Below are positions 33,513-41,530 of a stretch of DNA of 56,161 bases, in pieces. Under the pieces are notes generated by a model, which saw only the letters and a list, made by a program, of their open reading frames with translations, ran no database searches and was not told the DNA's origin. Both the position numbers and the translations under genes were made by a program. Numbering within the stretch: position 1 is the first letter of the stretch; every line of letters starts with the position of its first letter. The DNA is from Nitrospira sp. GTDB taxonomy: Bacteria; Nitrospirota; Nitrospiria; Nitrospirales; Nitrospiraceae. The stretch lies in the NCBI GenBank assembly GCA_024998685.1, contig JACOEH010000031.1:1-56161 (forward strand), in the 5' to 3' direction.

Positions 33513-34073
33513 TCATTTCAGGCGAAGCGGTAACCCGCTGACGATCAGATGCACTTCATCTGCTCCGGCGGCGATCTGCTGATTCACCCGGCCTGCAAGA
33601 TCACGAAATGCTCGTGCCGACGGCTCAGTCGGAACCAGACCGAACCCTAGCTCATTGCTGACGATGACGACCCGGGCCGCTGCAATCCGCATCGTCTGCA
33701 AAAGCATTCCGACTCGCGCCAGAACGTCCGATTCGTTGAGGCCGGTTCCGACCAGATTACTCAACCACAACGTGACGCAATCGAAGAGAATCGACCGGTA
33801 CTCAGCCCCCCGCTTGGCAAACCATGCTTCCACCTCGAGCGGCTCTTCAACCGTCTCCCAATCCGCCGAACGTGCGGCCTGATGCCGAGCGATTCGTGCC
33901 GCCATTTCATCATCGAACCCCCGCCCCGTGGCGACGAAGGCGCGCGGCCCCCGTGGGCCGGCCAAGTGGATAGCGGCCTCACTTTTGCCTGACGATGCGC
34001 CGCCAAGCACAAGAATGATGCGGCTTTGCGCTCGTCGCGCCGGTCGACGTTTACTCGACTTTCTTTGCGACAT
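33513..34073 (-). CDS. cobU: Adenosylcobinamide kinase / guanylyltransferase CobU
   Basis: This bifunctional P-loop enzyme phosphorylates adenosylcobinamide and then transfers GMP. It shows the P-loop LVLGGASSGKSEAA, the ARHQAARSADWETVEEP segment whose His is the guanylylated residue in this family, LFDCVTLWLSNL, and IVSNELGFGLVP. It begins with a short basic stretch (SQRKSSKRRPARR). The ATG at 34073 lies 23 bases inside the 3' end of the upstream adenosyltransferase gene; the frame is open further, but those residues are shadow coding. Confidence 0.9.
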   Translation of the reverse strand: MSQRKSSKRRPARRAQSRIILVLGGASSGKSEAAIHLAGPRGPRAFVATGRGFDDEMAARIARHQAARSADWETVEEPLEVEAWFAKRGAEYRSILFDCVTLWLSNLVGTGLNESDVLARVGMLLQTMRIAAARVVIVSNELGFGLVPTEPSARAFRDLAGRVNQQIAAGADEVHLIVSGLPLRLK

Positions 34074-34647
34074 CGCGTTCCCATAAGAATTCCGGTTCAC
34101 CTTGTGTCTTGGCCACCCAGCGACCCAAGACGAACAGCGCATCGCTCAGCCGATTGAGAAACTTGATGATCTCCGGATCGACCGGCTCGACTTTCGACAA
34201 AGCGATGCATACCCGTTCGGCTCGTCGGCAGATCGTCCTGGCCTGATGAAGAAAACCCGACACTTTTCCGCCGCCCGGCAAGATGAACTCTTTGAGCGGC
34301 TCGAGATCCTTTTGACAGCGATCCATCAGTTTTTCCAAGCGCAACACATCCTGCGCCGCTACTTGCGGCATATTCTTGAACGTCTGGCCCGGCGCCGTGG
34401 CAAGAATGCTCCCGACGTCGAACAGTTTATTTTGCACCCAACGCAACTCGTCTTCGAGTTGTTGGACCGCTGTGGATTCCTCTCTTCTGTCGGCATTGAT
34501 GACCCGCACCACACCGACCGACGCATTGAGTTCATCGACGGCTCCATAGGCTTCGACGCGCAAACTGTCTTTCCAGACTTGCTGTCCGCCGGCCAATCGC
34601 GTTTTCCCTGCATCGCCTGTTCTGGTATAGACCTTCGTAATCCGCAT
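34051..34647 (-). CDS. PduO-type cob(I)alamin adenosyltransferase
   Basis: This trimeric-type adenosyltransferase transfers adenosyl from ATP to cob(I)alamin or cobinamide. The ATP-binding N-terminus ITKVYTRTGDAGKTRLAGG and the second motif TICRRAERVCIALS, followed by KFLNRLSDALFVLGRW, are diagnostic of the PduO family. A second, unrelated adenosyltransferase of the CobO/BtuR type is encoded in the same operon at 35550-36158, so two enzymes for one step are co-expressed. The ATG at 34647 overlaps the bluB stop; an in-frame GTG lies one codon earlier. Confidence 0.9.
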   Translation of the reverse strand: MRITKVYTRTGDAGKTRLAGGQQVWKDSLRVEAYGAVDELNASVGVVRVINADRREESTAVQQLEDELRWVQNKLFDVGSILATAPGQTFKNMPQVAAQDVLRLEKLMDRCQKDLEPLKEFILPGGGKVSGFLHQARTICRRAERVCIALSKVEPVDPEIIKFLNRLSDALFVLGRWVAKTQGEPEFLWERDVAKKVE

Positions 34648-35333
34648 CACCCTCTCCCCTTACGCTCAGCCACTGTATTGCCCCAGGATTCATGGTGGAT
34701 GAGACGTTCCACCGGAATCCGCTCACGCCATCCGGCAGTGGCCAAATCCGGTTGTGTCGCAAAGTTCGATACATACCCGAGGCAAAGATACGCCAGTACT
34801 TTGACCGGCTTGGGCACTCCCAGTATCCGTTTTAAGGTGCTGTGATCGAGAATACTGACCCATCCCACTCCGATGCCTTCCGCACGCGCAGCCAGCCAGA
34901 GGTTTTGAATGGCGCAGCACGTGCTATAGAGATCCGTGTCACGCACCTTGGAACGACCCAGCACATGAGGACCTCCCCGCTGGCGACTGCAGGTCACGCC
35001 GATATTGATCGGAGCTTCCTCGATCCCTTCAAGCTTGAGATTTCGGTAGAGCGCAGCGCGTTTTCCCTGGTAGCGTGTGGCGGCTTCGGCATTGGCTTTG
35101 AGGAACAACTTTTTCACCGTACTCTTGACGGCTCGATCCCTGACCACCACAAAATCCCAGGGCTGCATGAATCCAACGGACCCGGCATGGTGGGCTGCGG
35201 TCAACACGCGCATCAAAATATGATCCGGAATCGGCGTCGACAGAAAATTGCGGCGGACATCACGGCGCTCGAAGATCGCCCGATAGACGGCATCGCGCTC
35301 CGCATCTGAAAATCGACCGTCGATCCGCATCAT
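34647..35333 (-). CDS. bluB: 5,6-dimethylbenzimidazole synthase BluB
   Basis: BluB is a nitroreductase-fold flavin destructase that turns reduced FMN and oxygen into 5,6-dimethylbenzimidazole, the lower ligand of cobalamin. Family features are the N-terminal VYRAIFERRDVRRNF, GSVGFMQPWDFVVV, and the C-terminal EGIGVGWVSILD. The ATG at 35333 follows directly after the stop of the small CWC gene. It implies an aerobic or microaerobic host, since BluB needs O2. Its product feeds CobT, encoded downstream in the operon. Confidence 0.9.
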   Translation of the reverse strand: MMRIDGRFSDAERDAVYRAIFERRDVRRNFLSTPIPDHILMRVLTAAHHAGSVGFMQPWDFVVVRDRAVKSTVKKLFLKANAEAATRYQGKRAALYRNLKLEGIEEAPINIGVTCSRQRGGPHVLGRSKVRDTDLYSTCCAIQNLWLAARAEGIGVGWVSILDHSTLKRILGVPKPVKVLAYLCLGYVSNFATQPDLATAGWRERIPVERLIHHESWGNTVAERKGRG

Positions 35334-35334
35334 C

Positions 35335-35553
35335 TCAGTCGGCTCGCCAATTGCCTGTCGGATCCGGATGAATCCCGAGTTCACCGATTGTGATTTGTCC
35401 CAAGCAGGCGGGACAGAGACAGTCCTCATACCGGGCTGCGATCCAATCCATTTGTTCTTCCGTCACACCGATCGTCCCGCACCAACACTGATATCCGTCG
35501 CATTGAAACGCCTGTCCGCAGCGCCCGCAGGTTTTCTGGACCGGGCCCCTCAA
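35335..35553 (-). CDS. Small Cys-rich CWC-family protein
   Basis: This 72-residue protein has seven Cys including CGRCGQAFQC, a CWCG motif and CLCPACLG, consistent with a zinc- or metal-binding knuckle as in the cysteine-rich CWC family. It starts with TTG that overlaps the cobO stop (TTGA), and bluB starts right after its stop, so it is translationally embedded in the cobalamin operon. CWC proteins are of unknown function. Its fixed position suggests a role with adenosyltransferase or BluB, such as metal or flavin handling, but that is inference. The rare start codon lowers confidence in the exact N-terminus. Confidence 0.65.
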   Translation of the reverse strand: MRGPVQKTCGRCGQAFQCDGYQCWCGTIGVTEEQMDWIAARYEDCLCPACLGQITIGELGIHPDPTGNWRAD

Positions 35554-36158
35554 AATTCAACTCCCGGCTGCGCCTTAATGCCGTTTCGGAAAGGATGCTT
35601 TACTTGCTTCATCTCCGTCACCAGATCGGCCTCTTCCAGAAGTGCCGCTGGGCCCCCTCTACCGGTGATCACCACATGTTGCATCGTTGGACGATCGCGA
35701 AGCACCGGTAGGACCTCTTCAAGACGGACATAGCCATATTGCAGCGCGATATTGAATTCGTCGAGGAGGACCATGGCATAGGAAGCATCGCGCAGAAATT
35801 CACAAGCCGTTTTCCAGGCCTGTTGTGCGAACTGCGTATCTCGCGCGCGATCTTGAGTTTCCCAGGTATAGCCTTCTCCCATCCGGAGGAAGATGACCCG
35901 ATCGCCAAAAGATTTTAGAGCACGCTCTTCCGCAGTGTCGATGACGCCTTTGATGAATTGCACCACCGCGACCTTCCAGCCATGCCCGATACAGCGCAAC
36001 ACCATTCCAAGCGCGGCAGTCGTCTTTCCTTTGCCGGCGCCGGTGTAAACGATCAAGAGACCTTTCTCCTGTTGTGCCTCCTCAATGCGCCGATCAACCG
36101 ACGCCTTGAGGCGTTCCATTCTCGATGTATGTTCGCCTTGATCCATCATGACGATCAA
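35550..36158 (-). CDS. cobO: Cob(I)yrinic acid a,c-diamide adenosyltransferase CobO/BtuR
   Basis: This P-loop adenosyltransferase has about 202 residues. The motif VYTGAGKGKTTAALG, the WKVAVVQFIKG strand, and LLDEFNIALQYGYV are the family hallmarks. A PduO-type enzyme with the same chemistry is encoded 0.9 kb further on. The start overlaps the cobB stop (ATGA), and the stop overlaps the CWC gene start. ATG at residue 4 or 5 could be the true start. Confidence 0.92.
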   Translation of the reverse strand: MIVMMDQGEHTSRMERLKASVDRRIEEAQQEKGLLIVYTGAGKGKTTAALGMVLRCIGHGWKVAVVQFIKGVIDTAEERALKSFGDRVIFLRMGEGYTWETQDRARDTQFAQQAWKTACEFLRDASYAMVLLDEFNIALQYGYVRLEEVLPVLRDRPTMQHVVITGRGGPAALLEEADLVTEMKQVKHPFRNGIKAQPGVEF

Positions 36159-37549
36159 CCCTCATTCATGAACATCCGAACGGTGGATTGACGGGCAGCG
36201 TCCACCAGCGCTGTCCCGACTCGCGATTGGCCGGCAAAGTGCAAATGGGTGTAGAGCGCCAACACGTTGTCTTTTGTGAGTCCGTCCTGCCCCTTTGAGC
36301 TATCTCCTACATCGCTCAGTGCACAGGAGTACTGCAGCGGCCCTCTCGCAATCAGCGTGGAATAATGGAACTCATGGCCCCGTGCCGTGACGCCCACTTC
36401 ACCAAGGATGCAGCGTCGTGTACATTCCACCGTTCTATACCCCAATGTGAGGCTCTGTTTCCGCATGACCGCTTCGGCCGGAAAGATGCCGGTCATTTCA
36501 TGCGAACGGCCTTCGAAATCGCGGATCGATTCCGTAAGATACATCAACCCGCCGCACTCCGCATAAATGACGCCGCCGCGCTCGGCAAACCGCTTGACGG
36601 CTGCTCGCATGGTTGCGTTCTTGGCCAATGCTTCGCCATACAATTCCGGATATCCGCCGCCAAGATACAGCATCTCGACATCCGGCAATGCCTGGTCGCT
36701 TAACGGAGAAAACGTCACGACTTCAGCACCGGCAGCTTCCAGCACTTCAAGATTGTCCGGATAGTAGAAACAAAACGCCCGATCGTGCGCAACACCGATG
36801 CGAACGGTACGACCGTGGGTTTTCATCACCGGCTGAGAGAACGCTTCTGATAACGTGCCACATGAATGGGCAAGTAACTCGATACGATCCAGGTCGACGG
36901 TCTCCAGCGCTGCTTTGGCCAATCGCCGGTAGAGCCGGCTATCGTCTTGTTCCATTGCCGTGACCAACCCCAGATGCCGATCCGGAATTGCCGTGGCGAC
37001 ATCCGAACGCAAATATCCAACGGGAACCACGGCTGTTTCTTGTTCCACCGCCGCCTTCAATAGGCGGTAATGTCCCTCGCCTCCAACACGATTGAACAAA
37101 ACCCCCGCAACACGCAACGCAGGATCGAAACGTGCGTAACCCGTCACCATCGCCGCAGCGGAACGAACCATGGCGCTTCCATCAACAACCAGCAGCACCA
37201 GCGCACTCAATTGCTTCGCCAATTCTGCCGTGCTGCCGACCTCGTTCACCGGCGAGCTCCCATCAAACAACCCCATCATCCCCTCGATAATGGAGATATC
37301 CGCATCGGCTGCGGCGCGAGCGAAGATCGAGTGATTAAGCTCCGGTCCGAGCATCCACCCATCGAGATTTCGAGACAGGCGGCCTGTGGCTGCTCGGTGA
37401 TGACTTGGATCGATAAAGTCGGGCCCGACCTTGAACGGCTGGACTTGGCGGCCTCGCTCGCGCAAGGCCGCCAGGATCGCCAATGTGGCCGTCGTCTTTC
37501 CGACGCCGCTTGATGTCCCGGCAATAACCAGTCGGGGATAATGCTTCAT
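36155..37549 (-). CDS. cobB: Cobyrinic acid a,c-diamide synthase CobB/CbiA
   Basis: This glutamine-dependent amidase of 464 residues amidates the a and c side chains of cobyrinic acid. Its N-terminal P-loop is AGTSSGVGKTT, followed by VGPDFIDPSHH and GMMGLFDGSS. The C-terminal glutaminase domain carries YLGGGYPELY, the nucleophile Cys in YAECGGLMYL, and HEFHYSTL. It implies that cobyrinic acid itself can be used, which is a biosynthetic intermediate, yet no ring-building genes are visible in the window. It overlaps cobO by four bases and starts just after btuB. Confidence 0.92.
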   Translation of the reverse strand: MKHYPRLVIAGTSSGVGKTTATLAILAALRERGRQVQPFKVGPDFIDPSHHRAATGRLSRNLDGWMLGPELNHSIFARAAADADISIIEGMMGLFDGSSPVNEVGSTAELAKQLSALVLLVVDGSAMVRSAAAMVTGYARFDPALRVAGVLFNRVGGEGHYRLLKAAVEQETAVVPVGYLRSDVATAIPDRHLGLVTAMEQDDSRLYRRLAKAALETVDLDRIELLAHSCGTLSEAFSQPVMKTHGRTVRIGVAHDRAFCFYYPDNLEVLEAAGAEVVTFSPLSDQALPDVEMLYLGGGYPELYGEALAKNATMRAAVKRFAERGGVIYAECGGLMYLTESIRDFEGRSHEMTGIFPAEAVMRKQSLTLGYRTVECTRRCILGEVGVTARGHEFHYSTLIARGPLQYSCALSDVGDSSKGQDGLTKDNVLALYTHLHFAGQSRVGTALVDAARQSTVRMFMNEG

Positions 37550-37555
37550 CCGACG

Positions 37556-39580
37556 CTAGAGCGGCAGATCATAATTGATCCGCACGCCTCCAAAAATAGA
37601 GCGAATGGGGGTTCCGAAGAAGAGGACCTCCTCATACTTCTCGTTGAACATATTATCCAAACGCACATAGGCCTGGACTTGCTTTGTGACATCATAACTG
37701 GCGGACAGATTCCAGACGAATAGCGAAGGGATCGATCCTTCATTCCCAACGTTGTTAAACCGCTGGCCAAAGTAGCGTCCCTCCAGATTGGCGCGCAGAC
37801 CTTCAATGGGCTGATAGCTGATGATCGTCGTGACTTGATGCAGCGGCCACTTTGGAAGACGCGTATCCGGGCCGTTCGTCAGATCGCGCGTGGCCGCGTA
37901 GGTATAATGGATTTGTACATCTAAGCTCTTGACCCAGCGTCCGTCACGATACAATTTCAACTTCGTGTTGACTTCCACACCTTGCGCACTGGCTAACCCC
38001 GCATTCTGCGCACAGAATCCGAACGAATTAGGAGCCGTGCATACGGCCGGATCAAACACCGACAAGATAAGGTTACGATAGCGCGTCCAAAAATACCCGA
38101 CACTGATACTGCCTCGATCATGAGGCAGCGTCTGTTCGATGGCCGCATCCAACGCCTGACTCTTTTCCGGTTGCAGATTTGGGTTGCCAAAACCCGGGAA
38201 AAACAATTGATTGATCGTTGGCGCACGAAATCCAGTGGCATAACTCCCGCGCAACTTTGTACCGGTTTCCTTGACCAGATACCCACCCGTCACCCGATAC
38301 GTTGTGGCGCTTCCGAAGACGTTGTAAGCGTCATATCGAACGCCGGCGGTTCCGAACACACGATCCCAAAGATTCAACTGGGCTTCTCCAAATCCCGCAT
38401 TGCTGCTGAGAGTCTTGTTCGAAAGGGTAGCCGTCTGAGTGAGTAGATCTGTATTGTTGCCGATCTGCTCTCGAAACTGATAGCCGGCCGTCAGCAAGAG
38501 CGGTTTGCCGACCTGAACATTGTGCTGCCATTCAATCCGGTTGCTCGTCGTCTCGATTTGAGACCTGAAGGGGAACCCGATTGGTCCTGTCACTCCGGTC
38601 ACCAGATCTCGCTCGAAGGTTCCTCCATCGCTGAGGAGAGAGTCGGTCGCTCGCGACAAGGTCAGCTTTTGCGACCACCAATCGGTAATCGGCTGTGCAT
38701 AGTTGCCCGCGAAAACGTATTGTCTGTCTTTTGATCCCGCGCCGAATACATCGGCTGGATCGGAGGCGAATGTGACGGGATTGAACGCAAATCCGTCATA
38801 ACTCACAATTCCGTTCAGCCAGCGGAAACTAAACTCCAGTCTCCCCTCTTTGGGAAGGTCCGCTCCCAGCCGAACCGATCCTTGCCAATTGTGGTATCCG
38901 TCGCGCTCAGCCGCCCCACGCCGATAATTGATCGCCGAGAAACCGGCCGTGTCCCAGCGGGTGATTGATCCGGAGAAATCTATAGGCCCCTTCTTACCGG
39001 ATAGACTGGCTCCGCCTCGAATGGTATTGAAGGATCCGTATTCAGTAAACGCGGAGATATTGGGTGTGTCCCGTCCTCGCTTGGTCGTGATGTTGATGAC
39101 ACCGCCCATGGCGTCCGAACCCCAGAGCATGCTTTGGCTTCCACGCAAAACTTCGATCCGCTCGATATTGTCCGAGGTCAGGTTGGCAAAATCGTAACTG
39201 CCGATGGTGGCGCTGTTGACGATGGCGCCATCGATCAAGACGAGCGTTTGCTCCGGTGTTCCTCCGCGCATCCGTACGTCTACGGCAGTGCCGGGCCCGC
39301 CGCTTTGGTTGACTGAAAGTCCTTGTGCCCAGCGAAGCGCGTCTGCAACGGTTTTGATTTTTCGCTGTTGCATCTCCTCGCCGGTGATGACCTCGACGGC
39401 GCTGGTGACTTGTTTGGCCGGGGTGGGAGTCTTGGTCGCGCTCACGACGATGTCCGGAGCCTCAAGCTCTGGTTGGTCGGCCATCGCGACTTCCTGAGCC
39501 GAAGCCGGATATGGGACACCCACGACACACGGGAGAAGAACACATAGACGAACAACACGACGAGCTCCGAACCTTGACAT
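37556..39580 (-). CDS. btuB: TonB-dependent vitamin B12 receptor BtuB
   Basis: This outer-membrane receptor takes up corrinoids using TonB energy. After a signal peptide (VRLCVLLPCVVGVPYPASA), it has the TonB-box region PDIVVSATKT, a plug domain (MQQRKIKTVADALRWAQGL; IERIEVLRGSQSMLWGSDAMGG) and a C-terminal 22-strand barrel ending in an aromatic-rich strand. The length of about 675 residues is typical. The ATG at 39580 has GGGAGG upstream. The cobalamin riboswitch directly before it, the B12 neighbours and the btuFCD genes upstream make B12 or another corrinoid the substrate. Confidence 0.9.
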   Translation of the reverse strand: MSRFGARRVVRLCVLLPCVVGVPYPASAQEVAMADQPELEAPDIVVSATKTPTPAKQVTSAVEVITGEEMQQRKIKTVADALRWAQGLSVNQSGGPGTAVDVRMRGGTPEQTLVLIDGAIVNSATIGSYDFANLTSDNIERIEVLRGSQSMLWGSDAMGGVINITTKRGRDTPNISAFTEYGSFNTIRGGASLSGKKGPIDFSGSITRWDTAGFSAINYRRGAAERDGYHNWQGSVRLGADLPKEGRLEFSFRWLNGIVSYDGFAFNPVTFASDPADVFGAGSKDRQYVFAGNYAQPITDWWSQKLTLSRATDSLLSDGGTFERDLVTGVTGPIGFPFRSQIETTSNRIEWQHNVQVGKPLLLTAGYQFREQIGNNTDLLTQTATLSNKTLSSNAGFGEAQLNLWDRVFGTAGVRYDAYNVFGSATTYRVTGGYLVKETGTKLRGSYATGFRAPTINQLFFPGFGNPNLQPEKSQALDAAIEQTLPHDRGSISVGYFWTRYRNLILSVFDPAVCTAPNSFGFCAQNAGLASAQGVEVNTKLKLYRDGRWVKSLDVQIHYTYAATRDLTNGPDTRLPKWPLHQVTTIISYQPIEGLRANLEGRYFGQRFNNVGNEGSIPSLFVWNLSASYDVTKQVQAYVRLDNMFNEKYEEVLFFGTPIRSIFGGVRINYDLPL

Positions 39581-39584
39581 GAAA

Positions 39585-39605
39585 ACCTCCCTTTGACTCG
39601 AAGGG
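39585..39605 (-). promoter_or_regulatory. Possible Shine-Dalgarno sequestering hairpin before btuB
   Basis: On the minus strand CCCTT and AAGGG flank a 7-base loop (CGAGTCA), and the right arm contains the start of the btuB ribosome site AAGGGAGG. It lies between the riboswitch B12 box and the ATG and could hide the ribosome site when cobalamin is bound. The five-pair stem is short, so this is a hypothesis. Confidence 0.35.
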
Positions 39606-39780
39606 TGTCGATAATCCCGGCAGTTGGGTCTCCTGACTTGCGGCTCGTCGCGTCTCTGCGCCTTCCCATGTGCCGAGGCACACAGTGACATCTTGCAGAG
39701 TCACTCCCCGCTTACAGTGGCGGCACCGTGATGGATTTGCACCATCTTCCCCGTCGCTGACGGTCTGGTTTAAAGAATCC
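39605..39780 (-). promoter_or_regulatory. Cobalamin riboswitch upstream of btuB
   Basis: On the minus strand the class signatures appear in order: GGTGCAAATCCATCACGGTG, then CCGCCACTGTAAGCGG, then a GGGAAGGC element, and finally the B12 box as AGTCAGGAGACCcaaCTGCCGG (about 39617-39640). It ends about 36 bases before the btuB ATG. Binding of adenosylcobalamin should lower expression of btuB and the 12 genes that follow. The boundaries are approximate. Confidence 0.9.
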
Positions 39781-39813
39781 CTCCAGAAAAATGTTACGCA
39801 CCCGGTTTCTTCT

Positions 39814-39840
39814 GCAGGAGAGGGGTGCCTCTCTTCCTGC
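39814..39840 (-). terminator. Stem-loop after the nitrilase gene
   Basis: On the minus strand GCAGGAAGAGAGG and CCTCTCCTGC pair with a short loop, 19 bases after the nitrilase stop. The nearest T run (ATTTTT) is about 20 bases further, so it is not a classical intrinsic terminator. It could still separate the btuFCD unit from the next riboswitch-controlled unit. Confidence 0.35.
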
Positions 39841-39858
39841 CCACGATCAACCGTCGTA

Positions 39859-40626
39859 TCAATGTCGAATGTAATCGATGGAGTACCTTGCGGAACGTGG
39901 CATCATGCCGTCGAAATCCCAATTGAATGTGAGCACGGCGGATTTCTTGGAGGTGTGTGCGAGCAGCCGCGTACCGTTCTGTACGACCAGACTCGGAGCG
40001 TTCCAAAAATCCAGCGTTTGTTCTGCCCCGGTTCTGTTACAGACAATCAACGGAAGTCCTGTTTCATGAGTCCGCTGCTCCCATTCCCCGTTCGGACCGT
40101 GAATGCCCGGGCCCCAGGATGCCGGCGACACGAACATTTGCGCACCTTCAAACGTAAGCGCTCGGGCAATATTCGATGTATAGACGTCGCTGCAGATGAG
40201 TATTCCTACCTTGACCCCATCGCACTCGATCGGAGCGATAATGTCCCCGGGACTCGACCATGACCGCGAATCGCTTACCACGTTGATCTTGCGATGTTTA
40301 CCCAGAATCTCACCGGTCGGACCGATGACAAACACCGAATTATAGAACCGGTTGCCTTCCCGCTCAGGGCACCCGAGAAATACGGTTCGTTTCAATGTTC
40401 CGACCAGCTTGCAAACCTGCTGCATCCATGGGTCGGGTTGCGGCTGTATCCAGTCGGACCCGACGTGTGCGAACTGAAGTCCACAGACCGCAAGCTCCGG
40501 TGTCACGATCCACTCGGCACCTTTTCCGGCAGCGTGTTTGATGGCCTCGACAATCACGTATCGGTTCCGCTCGATTGCCCCGGGAACTGTTTCGAGATGA
40601 AGCAGCGCGATCTTGCCCGTTCTCAT
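39859..40626 (-). CDS. Nitrilase-superfamily carbon-nitrogen hydrolase in the btu operon
   Basis: This 255-residue protein has the nitrilase fold with all three catalytic residues: Glu44 in WIVTPELAVCG, Lys113 in GKHRKINVV and Cys145 in ILICSDVY. It should hydrolyse an amide or nitrile in the cytosol; the substrate cannot be read from sequence. The ATG at 40626 lies one base after the btuD stop, so it is co-transcribed with btuFCD under the first cobalamin riboswitch. This suggests a role on corrinoid amide side chains or on cyano-ligands, or as an unrelated passenger; I know of no established B12 function for the family. Confidence 0.8.
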   Translation of the reverse strand: MRTGKIALLHLETVPGAIERNRYVIVEAIKHAAGKGAEWIVTPELAVCGLQFAHVGSDWIQPQPDPWMQQVCKLVGTLKRTVFLGCPEREGNRFYNSVFVIGPTGEILGKHRKINVVSDSRSWSSPGDIIAPIECDGVKVGILICSDVYTSNIARALTFEGAQMFVSPASWGPGIHGPNGEWEQRTHETGLPLIVCNRTGAEQTLDFWNAPSLVVQNGTRLLAHTSKKSAVLTFNWDFDGMMPRSARYSIDYIRH

Positions 40627-40627
40627 A

Positions 40628-41530
40628 TCACGTTCCACCGGACAGACCGCGTCCAGGAATCGTCACCCGAGGCAAGCCGGTAATCGGATGCCGATCCACC
40701 AACACCCGGCACCGATATACCGACTCCAATGCCCCCGGCTCAATGACCTCTTCAGGACGACCAAGCCGTACCACTCGGCCGCGATCCAACAACAGAATTC
40801 GATCGCAATACTGACTCACCAGATTCAAATCATGCGATACCAGAATGACAGTTAATCGGCTTTCCTCTTTCAGGCGGAGCAACACTGAACAGATTTCGAC
40901 CTGATGTTGCAGATCGAGAAACGCGGTCGGCTCGTCGAGCAACAACACCTTCGGCGTCTGGGCAAGCGCTCGCGCGATCATGGCCCGCTGCCGCTCTCCC
41001 CCGGAGAGATCCGTCACCGCACGATGCGCTAAATGGAGGATGTCCACCATCATCATCGCCTGCTCCGCGATGGTCACATCTTCTCGGCTCTCCCATCCAA
41101 ATCCGCCGCTCCATCGGCCATGAGGCCGATGAGGGAAGCGCCCCATGAGTACGGTTTCGGCAACAGTAAATGGAAACAGCTGCTGTGTGTCTTGTTGAAC
41201 GACACCGACAAGACGCGCGATCTCTTGTTGCGCCATCGAGGCTAACTCTTGTCCGAACAAGTCGATGCGGCCTTGCAGCGGGCGCATGAGCCTCGCCAGC
41301 ACTTTCAGCAAAGAGGTTTTTCCCGATCCATTGGGACCGACAATACCCAACACTTCACCTTCTTGAACGCAAAAGGAGACGTCCTCAAGAATCCATCGAG
41401 CGGCATCCGATCCTCGAGATCGGTAGCGGAACCGAACGGATTGCACGTCGTACGTCGGCCATGGCCGGAGGACGCCGACTGAACCGACGATCGCCGTCCG
41501 TGTTGATCGGCTGTCGGACAACTCACTCAT
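40628..41530 (-). CDS. btuD: Cobalamin ABC transporter ATP-binding protein BtuD
   Basis: This ATPase of an iron-siderophore/B12-type ABC importer shows Walker A GIVGPNGSGKTSLLK, signature LSGGERQRAMIARAL, Walker B LLLDEP and switch His in ILVSHDLN. The 301-residue length includes an N-terminal extension of about 25 residues with no known role. Its start overlaps the btuC stop (ATGA). The B12 assignment comes from the riboswitch and neighbours rather than the ATPase itself. Confidence 0.87.
   Translation of the reverse strand: MSELSDSRSTRTAIVGSVGVLRPWPTYDVQSVRFRYRSRGSDAARWILEDVSFCVQEGEVLGIVGPNGSGKTSLLKVLARLMRPLQGRIDLFGQELASMAQQEIARLVGVVQQDTQQLFPFTVAETVLMGRFPHRPHGRWSGGFGWESREDVTIAEQAMMMVDILHLAHRAVTDLSGGERQRAMIARALAQTPKVLLLDEPTAFLDLQHQVEICSVLLRLKEESRLTVILVSHDLNLVSQYCDRILLLDRGRVVRLGRPEEVIEPGALESVYRCRVLVDRHPITGLPRVTIPGRGLSGGT

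Noticed and set aside
32419-33582. 387-codon open frame on the plus strand over cobT
   Set aside because: It is antisense to a fully recognisable CobT with all motifs. Its composition (His/Arg-rich, no motif) is that of a shadow frame in GC-rich DNA.
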